Shown here piece after piece: positions 33,327 to 45,300 of a DNA stretch of 64,000 nucleotides; position 1 is the stretch's first letter; the number at the start of each line of letters is the position of its first letter. A model generated the notes under the pieces. That model was not told where the DNA came from, made no database searches, and saw only the letters and a list, made by a program, of their open reading frames with translations. Source of the DNA: Bemisia tabaci (taxonomy: Eukaryota > Arthropoda > Insecta > Hemiptera > Aleyrodidae); contig NC_092794.1 in assembly GCF_918797505.1 (NCBI RefSeq), positions 76,731,345 through 76,795,344 of the forward strand, read 5' to 3'. Both the position numbers and the translations under genes were made by a program.

Positions 33327-36300
33327 GTAAGAAATGAAGTACTGAAAAATTATTCGAATGTGCCCATGCCGTTCTATCTCCAAGTAAACATATGTTCATT
33401 GTAGACACATATCATGTTATCATACTAGTTGTTTAATCAAAAAGTTCTATTGGAAAGCAGCATACGCGAGAAGACCTGCCTGATAGCAATTTGAACTGTA
33501 AAAATGCATACTTCAGTTTGCAGCTTCACAAACTTCCTGCTACACTCAATTTTCCAAATAGGAAACTGCTGAACATCATCTCTTGAAAAGTTCACTGACT
33601 TTTCCTCTCTCTGTGAGGAACATTTCAATCCATGATATTGGTTCAGTCTCCTATCACAGAATGAATTAAAGGTACCAGTGTTTGAAACACACGCTGGCCA
33701 AACAGCAATTTGCTGGTAAGAAATAGCCTTTGGCCGTTCAGAAACGAAAATAGCGCCCAAACCTTGACCGCTAAGAAAATTGTTGTTAAACTCTGTTTTT
33801 GGGATTTTTCAGTGCACTCTGCAAGATGACGTGTCGTGTCATGTCAAATTTGTAGACTAAGAAATTGATTTAGGTTTAACTGAGAGAAATGCGTTTCCCC
33901 ATTTTTCTCACTCAATATCTGTGCTGAACCGGTTTAAGGCATCAAAAATTTATCTCGTCCCCAGATAGGTCAAGGAAGTCGCAACTTTGTATTTGTCAAT
34001 TTTTTTTATACTGCTTTGCGCCTAATAAATTATACCAATCGGAGATGGATGGTGTCTCTGTCAGATCAGTTGGTATGGAATGACCCTGCTTTGATATGGA
34101 GCTCACAGAGATCTGGTTGTGCTGGCCGTCAGAAACGAAAGAGGAATCAGCCATGCAAATCAGGAATGGGGATAACCAATCTCCTTGGAAAATTCCCCTT
34201 AGTATATCATTATTTCAACGTAGTAAAACTGGTATTACGCTCAATGTTTTAATTGATTCCTAATTTTTTTCTTTTATGTCTCACTAGACTTTCGGAGCGA
34301 AATTGTATTGAGATTGTCAACAAACTTGTGGAATGCAAATTGTTAGACGTAGTTTTTACTACTGATGGCAAAGAGTATGTTACTCCGCAACAAGTTCAGA
34401 AAGAGATCAAAGATGACCTGTGCGTTCATGGAGGTAAGGAATTGGTATTTTCTTCTGATAGATAATAAAAAAATTAACTTTAATGTTACATAATGGTATG
34501 TGGGCAGAAAGTTCTCTGGAACAAAAATCAATTGCAATTGCAGTTTCTAATTTTATCACAGGAATTTGCCACGTCCTCTGACAATCGGACCGCGTTTAAC
34601 AGAAAGGAACCTAGCCACATCAGCTATTGCCAAATTTAATCGGGCAATTTAAGTTTTTACGAGAGAAAGTCTGTGTGGATTTCTTTGAAAATTTTAAGGA
34701 ATTTGCTTGGTACCATGGAGAAAATTCTTTAAAATTTGCACGAAAATCTGCACAACTGTTTTCATGTAAGAAATTTAATTGCCAAATCAAAGTTGACAAC
34801 AGCTGATGTGGCTTGGTTCCTTTCTGTTTAACGCAGTCCAATCAATCTTCAATGTCTGTCAACCAAGTTGATTAAGGTGGCTTAACAAAGAATGGGAATA
34901 AGAGGGCTAATTTTATCATCTTTTCTTTATTAAAACTAATTAAGAAGCTGGTTACACAATTTCTTTTTATTGCATAAATAATAATAATTTTGGACTAAAC
35001 TGAAGAACGAAATCCCTGGGAAACATTCGCTAGTATTGGCCCAGGAATCTGCTGTGTTAGGCACTGTCAGAATCCTCCGGAAGGTCTTAAGCTAGGTGGA
35101 GCAGCGCGAATACACCTAGAACGTTCCCACACACCAAAAACACCCCTACCCCCTACCACCTCTGGACAGAAACCTCTAGGCATGCGTCCTCCAGACACCT
35201 ACCCTGCCCCGGTTCCTAAAACAGGTATCCTAGTCCGTGACGAGCCATCCTCCAAGGGGGAGTGAAATAATCACCACCCGGCCACCCAAACCACAAACAG
35301 CCCTCATACCTAGGAGCATTGTTAGCCATGTGTGAGGGCTTAAAGCAACCCAGCAAAGCTGGTGACAGCAGTGAACATGAAAAATAATAATAATAATAAT
35401 CTTAATAATAATAATAAAAAAAATAATAATAATAATAATAATAATAAATCTGCAGGGAGGACTGCCTATGGTCTGGGGTATTGACGCACCTCCTTTCCCG
35501 AGTTACTCTGGACGCACACTCTATGTGCCAAGGAGTACTTAATGAAAAGCCCAACCCGGGGTGTTATGCGAACCGTGCCCATGGGGTCCCTTGGCACCAG
35601 GGCGCTTATGCTGGTGTCGACCTACGGAGCCCTGGGATACCAGGCGCCCTCCTAGAGTTAATATAGCCTTACCCGGAAAGAGGTTATGGGTGGACCCTCT
35701 TAAATACTCATCTTACTCGTGGGAACAAATATGGAAACGCGCAGCTCTAAAACAAGAAAAACCCAAAACTGCAAAGGAAAAACCGACCGAACCGTTGATA
35801 ATGCAGAAGAATTGACTCAGGTCTCTGGGACAACACGGAAAAGAACGCAGAAACAACAGAATCAGCTGAATCAAACACCACAGGCCCAAAGCCCACCACC
35901 AACTAGCCCGGCCGGTAAGAACACAAACGCACAGCGTAAGCAAGCAACAGAGCGAGTGAAGTGGACCACAGAAGAGTATAAAGAAATAATATGGTGCTAC
36001 TGGTACATCAAAGAGAGCACTCAAAGCTGCAATATAAACGCCAACTATGACCTCTGGAGAAAAAGGAATCCGAACACCCGCCCGCATATCGATGCAAACA
36101 AGCTCGCCACACAAAGACGATTCATTGCGAAAAAACAAAAACTAAGTGAGGCACAAATTGAAGAAATCAAAGCTGATGTAGCCGCAAACCTAGCAACACA
36201 ATGTGAACCGGGTGTCACCAGAAAAACCCAAAATACCAATAACAACCAAAACTCCCCTACCACAATGAATAATGCAGCCAACCACACCCAGAGAGTACAA

Positions 36301-39300
36301 TGGACCGAAGAGGAGTACAAAGAAGTCATATGGTGCCATTGGTTTGTTAAGGAAAACACGGGCATCCACAACATAAAGGCCACCTACGAGCTATGGAGGC
36401 AACGAAACCCTAATGCCCGCCTGCATCTCAACGCTAATAAGCTAGCCACGCAACGAAGATACATCGAGAACAAGAAAAAACTAACCGAACAACAGCTTCA
36501 AGAAATTAAAGACGATGTTCACTCCACCATAGAGGCACCCACTGACCAACACACAACTGAAAGCTCATCAGGTGATGCCACAAACGACGAGAACCGCCCG
36601 TCGAGACGGAATGATCCAACTGACTCCAGGGAATCAGAGTCAACGCCAGACACACCTCAAACCAACGAAACTCCCAGAAGGAGTAGGCAGCACGACGACG
36701 ACGACGACGATGACGATGATGACCCACATCCATTGTAACCCGAGTAATTGGGAGACATGTAGCTAAGTGGAAAATTTATGTGAAGAGCAGAAAGGGTGTC
36801 GCAAGGGAAGCTTCGGGTGCAAAGAGCTGTTAATAATCGATTCGGTTGTGCTCAAGCAGGCTGTAAAGGAACGTCGTAACTTACATGTGGGTTACATCGA
36901 CTACAAAAAAGCTTTTGATTCAATGCCGCACAGCTGGCTAATTCACGTTTTAAATATCTACCGAATCCATCCTGTCATTGTTCATTTCCTGAAGAGCATT
37001 TTGGCATCTTGGCGCACCAGAATCATAATTCAAGGATCGGCGAGTGAATTGGAAACTGAGGTCATCCACATCCTGCGAGGTATTTTTCAAGGTGACAGTC
37101 TTAGTGCATTGTGGTTCTGTTTAGGCCTCAACCCCCTCTCAAATTGCATTCGAGAGATGAAGGTAGGGTTCCCTCTTCGTCGGAACAGACAAGTACTCCA
37201 CATCATCAACCACCTAGCCTACTTGGATGATATTAAGATCTATGCATCCCAAAGAGACCAGTTGCATCAACTTTTCAAGGTGATTGAAGAGGTCAGTGAT
37301 GATATTGGCATGATGCTTGGAGTACCTAAATGCGCGACGCTCCATATAGAAAACCGCGTCATAGTGCAGGAGGATGATTTTGTGACCAATTCTGGTGACG
37401 TCATCAACAGCTTGACAATGGAAGATGCTTATAAATACCTACCTTGGAATGTGGCAGAATTCTTCCATCCAGAAGGTGAGAGTCTAAGAGCACCTGGTTA
37501 ACACCTTCGTTGATCGGCTGAGTGCGATACTTAAGACCTCTCTAAACTCGAAACATACGACCAAGGCAATCAACACCTTCGCCATTCCTGCGTTAGCCTA
37601 CTCATTTGGCATTGTCCCGTGGTCTGACACGGAGCTTGAGGGGCTTAATAGGAAAGTCAGAACCTTGATGACCAAGTGGAATAAGCATCACCCAAGTGTC
37701 GCGAAGGAGAGAATACACATCCCCCGCAAACAGGAAGGAAGAGGTATCCTTGATGTGAAGGAGGTCTGCCACAGCCAAGTCCGTAACCTGCGAAATTACT
37801 TCCTCAGTAGAAACGACAGCCCTTTGCACGCTGCAGTAAATACCATAGACAAATCCTACACGCCTTTGCGCCTTGCTTGTCACGATTTGAATGAAGAACA
37901 ACCCTCAGACCCAGTTGCTGGCCAGTTAGAAGCATGGGCCTCCAAGCCGCTGCATGGACGCTTTTATCATTCAGTTGCGCAGGATCATGTTAGTGAAGGA
38001 AAGTCTTTCTTGTGGGTATCGAAAGGGCAGCTGTATCCAGAAACGGAAGGATTTGTTCTCGCAATACAAGACCAAGTGATCAGTACCAGGAATTACAAGA
38101 GGTATATACTGAAGGAGAAGATCAAGAGCGATAAGTGTAGGAAGTGTAACGCTACATCCGAGACAATAGATCACATTACATCTGGTTGCGCATTGCTTGC
38201 GGGGAAGGAATATACCGAGCGGCATAACAACATGGCTAAAATTATACATCTAGCGCTGGCCAAGGATCGAAAACTATGTGATACTGCTGAACCCTACTAC
38301 AAATATTGCCCAGCCACAGTCCTGGAAAATCAGCGCTTCCGGCTCTATTGGGATAACCCGATCTTATCGATAAAACCATTATGGCAAACAGGCCGGACAT
38401 AGTGCTTGTAGATAAGCGAGATCGCACCACTTACATCATTGATATTAGCATCCCTAATAATCATAACTTGGAGCTGAAGTATCAAGAAAAGATGGTAAAA
38501 TATCTGCCCTTAGCTGCAGAAATGAAGCGATAATGGAACCTGAACATTGTTTGCATCAAGCCCCTTATAATGTCAGTAACGGGGATAGTTCCAAAAAGTT
38601 TAGTTCAACATCTTCGAGACCTTGGAATAGATAGTTACCTGCTTCATTCAATGCAGAAGTCCGTCGTCATAAGCACGTCAAGTATTGTCAGGTCGTTTCT
38701 TAATATCGAGTAATTTTTTGATTTCACTTAAAATTTAATTTTTTTTTAAATTATTTAATTTTACTATAAAATAACATTCACTTTTTACTCAAGCAAGATA
38801 GTATGTGTTGCTGACTTTGGCCTGTCGCCCGTCAGTAATACTTGTACCGGAAGTGTTCCCTCTTCCGAGTTAGGAAAAAAAAAAAAAAAAAATAAGAATA
38901 ATAATCTTTACTTGGTTTAGATTGGCCAAGGGACAGCTGTGATCCACATCATTTACATACATTAAGAATTCATTTACATTACAATACAATTACATTAGGA
39001 ATTCATTGTTAGAATAAAATGCCTCATGAAGGAAGAGCTGCTTAAAACTCTGTAGAAAAGATGAAAAGTCTGCATTTTTGAACAAAAGCCTTAAGTTTAG
39101 GGGTAGTGCGTTGAAAAACTGAATCGATGAGAATTTTATGTTGGATTCAGAGACTTTCAGAGATGTTTTGATGTTTTTAATACTGTTACGCCAAGAATTA
39201 TAATGATGCTTTGGAATCAGATCAGTTGGTGTAATTAGAGCATTATCAATGGCATATTTAATACTTTGGAAAATATAGAGAGATGGTTGAGTGAATAGTC

Positions 39301-42300
39301 CATGATCTTTAAAAAGCTGCTTACAGGGATGGTTGAAAGGTTTATTAAACATAATACGAATAACTTTCTTTTGTTCAATGAATACAGACTCTGCACCACT
39401 ACTTCTGCCCCAGAGGATGATGCCATAGTGAACATGGGACAAGAAATGTGCATGGTGAAATGGGCACTCTCAAAAGATATAGATTTAACAAGATTTCTTA
39501 TAGCCCATTTGTAGCATTGAATTTTACTTATAACGTTATTTGTATGAGGGATCCACCTCAGCTTAGCGTCTACAAGTATCCCTAAAACATTATTCTTATG
39601 ACTGATAGTAAAAGGAGAAAATAGCCCAGATTCTGGAATAGAAATGGACTCAGGATCATAAGCAACACCACGGTTAAAGAGAAGTGCAAGTGTTTTTAAT
39701 TCATTTACAAAAAGACCGTTTAAATTGAACCAAAAACACAATTCATGAAAAACAGTTTCACCTCGGTCAAAGATACTATTCCCCGTAAGAATAGCAGTAA
39801 ATTACAGCGCTGAACAGGGATAGGGGAAGAGTGCTAGCTCAACTTATCATCTTCTATTAATGAGGAACAATTACTTTCATGGGCTAGTTGTACAATTTAT
39901 TTTTATCACATAAATTCAAAGAACTGAGTCCCTTGATGTCATTGGAAAAGACTCTGTACACTCCTTATGGGGATGTGTACCACGATAAATTTTTAATTTT
40001 ATTTATTGTTTTAAATTCGTCAATGGATGCTGATCTAAAGTCATCATTGCACCAACTGTCCTTAAGCCATCGTTCTTGCACAATACACTTATGAAGTTTC
40101 GGTAATTTACAGGACAGGCCGGCTGAAATTAAAACGTAGTGCATGTCTGTCTCGTAAGAACAGTCGAGTGGGAGAGAGAGAAAGAAACTGATTTGGATGG
40201 TGAAACGAAAAGGCGTGTGGAATCTGAAATAAGACTGTCGCTCGGATGCTGATCAATTTTCCTGTTTAAGAGATTTACACGCACCTAACCAACCCAAATC
40301 GTACTTGAGTACTGCGCTACCTTCATTTATGCGAGGAATTATTGAAAATTTTCCGGCAATTTTGTGCAGAAACGGTGCCTTGTAGAAAGTTGGCGCATTG
40401 ATGACTTTTGATCAGCATCCATAGACGAATTAAAAACAGTTTTTAATTTTTGTGAAAAAATTAAAAATTGATCGTGGTACACATCCCCACAAGGATGTGG
40501 TGTTTTTAGGTGTTTTTTGAGCACCCAGAATCCGTGAAAAATCAACCTAGAAATGCTTTAAATTTCGGACTTTAAAATTTACCCTAAAGGCGGGATGGGT
40601 CCTTGTTTCTAATGTCACATTCCTAGACCAACTTAGCTTTCCTTATCTGACACCATGTATTACCTAACTCTTTTCAATGTCAGCCGTTCCCCCTCATAAA
40701 GAGTGCATTATTGCACTATATAGTGATTGCACTAGGTATTTCAGTTTGCTTAAGTCAAGTAGCTAGAGCCCGGAGAGAGAGCCCTTTATTTCTCTAAATT
40801 CTGTTCAGTTTCATCTTCATTTATTAGCATGACTTCCAGTTAGTTAATCAGACTTTCTCTTTCTTCTGCATTCACTATTTTCTTTTTTGTCTGAAATTTT
40901 TCTTTTTGAGCCTTAAAAATATTTTTGTGTTCTGTCAGGCTATGCCAACTAGTGTTAAGTTTATTCTTTCTCTTTATCCTATTCTCTTTGGTTTTGTAAC
41001 ATATGCCACTCAAGTATTCTTTAGGCATATGGCATTGTTTTACTTAGTACCCATGTAAAGAACCCCGCACAGAGCATGGGCTCAGCGGCTCTCGATGAAA
41101 GTTGATGAAACTTTAATAGATTGTTATAAAGTTCATAATTACGGGAAAGCCGAAAAATTAGCTCACTTTTACGAGTAGAAGCTGAGATATTCGCGATTGA
41201 ACCCGGACTATTTTCTGTGCGGCGGAGGTAAATGGGCGCTCCGCGTCGCACATTGGTTCCAGAGCCAGATCTAGGCGGCATTAATTAGAGTATCACTTTT
41301 GTTGGCATGCAATACATGCTTCTATATGTTTTTTGGGTCGCTGATCACGAATCTGAAGTCAGTTTTACTCCATCGTTAACTGAAACATGGTAAAGAGCCG
41401 TATGCAAAAACGACATTTTTCGCCCCCCCACCAAAACTTATTCAAACTTCGTCTATCAGTTACTAATACTGGAGCGCTTCTTTCCCCAAATTTTCAGACT
41501 CCCAAAAAATTTTGGGGGGGCGCTAGGGGGGGGGGGGGTGGAAGTCAAAACCTGTGACCCTCGATATCTTTCGAACGAAACAAGATATTGAGGCCCGGTT
41601 TGGACGAAAAATCGTCTAAAATTGCGTACTTTAAGATTCTAAAGGTCAAAATCCCAAAATTAAATTTTTAACTTAACGTATGTGCTTTTTTTCAGTTTTT
41701 GAGGAAAAACAATTTCTTTTAAACAGATTAAACTGAAATTTCACATTTTTTGATTTGAACCAAAACCAGTTTTTTAAATTGTTCGTCTTTTTCCGCATCC
41801 AACGAGTGGTCGTATAAGCTGGGGAACCGAACGGTTCCGGAGTTATGATCGATTGAAGTTTCCGCTCAACGCGCGCCGACCGATTTTCGCGCGCAAAAAA
41901 GTCGGATTTGACTGTTATTAAATCAGATTTAATGTTCAAACTGAGCAAAATGCATTATTAGGGACTCTTGAGGGTCGCTGAGTCCAGAAATTACAGATAC
42001 TTCCAAAAAATTCACGTTTTTAAAATTACAGCTCCGTAGCGCTATTTTAGAGGCCCACTGAGCGCCGACCGGCCGCTCAGTGGTCCTGCACGGAGCTGTA
42101 ATTTTAAAAACGTGAATTTTTTGGAAGTATCTGTAATTTCTGGACTCAGCGACCCTCAAGAGTCCCTAATAATGCATTTTGCTCAGTTTGAACATTAAAT
42201 CTGATTTAATAACAGTCAAATCCGACTTTTTTGCGCGCGAAAATCGGTCGGCGCGCGTTGAGCGGAAACTTCAATCGATCATAACTCCGGAACCGTTCGG

Positions 42301-45300
42301 TTCCCCAGCTTATACGACCACTTGTTGGATGCGGAAAAAGACGAACAATTTAAAAAACTGGTTTTGGTTCAAATCAAAAAATGTGAAATTTCAGTTTAAT
42401 CTGTTTAAAAGAAATTGTTTTTCCTCAAAAACTGAAAAAAAGCACATAAGTTAAGTTAAAATTTTAATTTTGGGATTTTGACCTTTAGCATCTTAAAGTA
42501 CGCAATTTTAGACGATTTTTCGTCCAAACCGGGCCTCAATATCTTGTTTCGTTCGAAAGATATCGAGGGTCACAGGTTTTGACTTCCACCCCCCCTAGCG
42601 CCCCCCCAAAATTTTTTGGGGGTCTGAAAATTTGGGGAAAGAAGCGCTCCAGTATTAGTAACTGATAGAGGAAGTTTGAATAAGTTTTAGTGGGGGGGGT
42701 GAAAAATGTCGTTTTTGCATACGGCTCTTTGCGAAAAATAGCAAATTCACGCTCAAATACCGGAATAATTATTTGACAATTTGGCTTGGAGCTTGAGCTA
42801 TAATACATTTGACTCATTTAATGATTAATCATCCAAAACGACCAACGATTTTACTATTCTTCATTTTTGGATGATTTTTTGAGAATGGAGGGAGGGGGGG
42901 TTGCCACGTTGAGTAACTGAACGAAGTATACCTGCATGCAATTGACACGATCTGTTTTCGGAATCTACTTCCATAATTTTGAGGTATAATAAATGGCAGG
43001 ATGAAAATAAAGTAAAAATCGTCCTAATAATACTATTGGACAGGGAGAAAAGGCATTGAACGTGTCGGACACTGGTCCGTTGTTTTTTTAAATTAAAGAG
43101 GTTGTAATGTATTTTGTATTTTTTTTTTTGAAGTACCTACGAATAATCAAGAAGAGCAAGAGTCAGTTTTCGTCCGAAATTCAAGAAATATATTCAAATT
43201 TAAAATTCATGTATATTAAAATGTACAACAACTAAATCGCATATAAATTTGATGAATAATTAACATCATGAACACATTTAGCAATCAAAATAAGTCGCAA
43301 AAAATTACATTGAAAGAAAAATTTCACTGGCTACGAGAGGAGGTGAATATTCTTGCGAGTAATTATAACATGTTATAGATTCAGACAATGATATGCCAAA
43401 AAAAGTAGGTGAAAGTCGCAGCTTTTGTGATTTTATTACTGTTTTTGTTATTTCATTGAATTAATTAGGAGTTTTGAACTTGTGATGTCTGGTTGGAGGC
43501 TCTCAAACCTGTAACAACAAGAAAGAACAAAGAAATCATGATAAGAAAAAGAAATGAAGTCTTTGCTGAATAATAAAATGGAAAAGCCCTTACTTCCGGG
43601 CATATAATAATCAACGAAAAGGAAACACTACACAATAATTTACTATGAATCGATAATTTTAGCAATTTTTTTTTTTTTTTTTTTTTTTGAAATTTTATTT
43701 GCCATGATTGTTTTGAAAAACCAAGTGAATAGACTCCTCTCTAAGTGAATATCAAAGAAAAAAATAGTTTTATATCATTGCTAGAAAGGTAGAACGGTAT
43801 CACCAACCTGTAATGTGATATATCCAATTCTCACGAGAACCGAGAGGGCGACCTTTAAAAGGCTGTATTTAAAAAACCGGCAAAAACTGGCAAAAGATAT
43901 TTGTATCTACATCATGCCTAGGACTAGTAGTAACTAGAAATGGCCGTTTAAAAGGTGTCGGAGGGTGACAAAGTAGTTATTTTTAGCCACTAAGGGCGTA
44001 TCAGATCATTTTTAGCACCAACATTAAACGTCTAATCAGTGTTTTGCGGCCCCTAAAAAATTGTATTTGCCATGATTGTTTTGAAAAACCAAGTGAATAG
44101 ACTCCTCTCTAAGTGAATATCAAAGAAAAAAATAGTTTTATATCATTGCTAGAAAGGTAGAACGGTATCACCAACCCGTAATGTGATATATCCAATTCTC
44201 ACGAGAACCGAGCGGGCGACCTTTAAAAGGCTGTATTTAAAAAACCGGCAAAAACTGGCAAAAGATATTTGTATCTACATCATGCCTAGGACTAGTAGTA
44301 ACTAGAAATGGCCGTTTAAAAGGTGTCGGAGGGTGACAAAGTAGTTATTTTCAGCCACTAAGGGCGTATCAGATCATTTTTAGCACCAACATTAAACGTC
44401 TAATCAGTGTTTTGCGGCCCCTAAAAAATTGTATTTGCCATGATTGTTTTGAAAAACCAAGTGAATAGACTCCTCTCTAAGTGAATATCAAAGAAAAAAA
44501 TAGTTTTATATCATTGCTAGAAAGGTAGAACGGTATCACCAACCCGTAATGTGATATATCCAATTCTCACGAGAACCGAGCGGGCGACGTTTAAAAGGCT
44601 GTATTTAAAAAACCGGCAAAAACTGGCAAAAGATATTTATATCTACATCATGCCTAGGATTAGTAGTAACTAGAAATGGCCGTTTAAAAGGTGTCGGAGG
44701 GTGACAAAGTAGTTAAATCCAGCCATTTATGTGGAAAAATACGTGAAAATCACGTAAAATAGCGTTATGTCTAAGGGTTTATCTAAAGCTGTAGACTTAA
44801 TCTAAAGATATGATTTCAACATGGTAAACCTTAAACTTACCTTCAATTTTAGGATTCCTTTTTAAAAACTGTGTTTTTGTGCCGAAAATGGCGACGAACC
44901 TCACATATAAAAATCACTTCACTGTGATAACCGAGGAAACTGGTATGAACTGCAGAAAGACGACCTGCGCGCTTACCTTTGGAAGCTTATAATTTTCTTA
45001 TCACTCATCCAATCATCATGATATTTGGCCGAGATACTCTCCAGAGTATGTAGTATCGACCAGTGGTGCCATTTTTCATTTTTATTAAAAGTCAATTTTT
45101 CGAATTAATGTCGCCTAAATCGGGCTCTGGAACCAATGTGCGTCGCTGTCGCCTTATCTTGCTCGAGCACTTCGGCCAGGAAACCCCCTCTCCCCACCAG
45201 GTAGCTACGATGTCGCATTGTTTACACTCACAAGGGGAACTTACGGACCTGCCGCCTCCGATTGGGCTGAATTTTTTTTTACAGACTCTATGGACCAATT

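Larger units (their letters stand above)
35453..38874 (+). mobile_element. R4/Dong-like non-LTR retrotransposon, internally deleted
   Basis: A LINE with an N-terminal ORF, an RT, a CCHC finger and a PD...D restriction-like endonuclease, the domain order of R2/R4-type elements. It is bounded by an imperfect (TAA)n array on the left and by A18 then TAAGAATAATAAT on the right. Dong of Bombyx is known to insert in TAA repeats, which supports the R4/Dong assignment. The RT starts in mid-domain, and there are frameshifts and stops, so this copy is dead. Confidence 0.75.

Noticed and set aside
33437..33760. 107-codon minus-strand ORF in UFL1 intron 1
   Set aside because: No domain, no splice context and no similarity that I recognise.
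35385..35452. (TAA)n as an ordinary microsatellite only
   Set aside because: Its position at the edge of a TAA-targeting type of LINE makes an insertion-site reading more likely; it is reported in that context.
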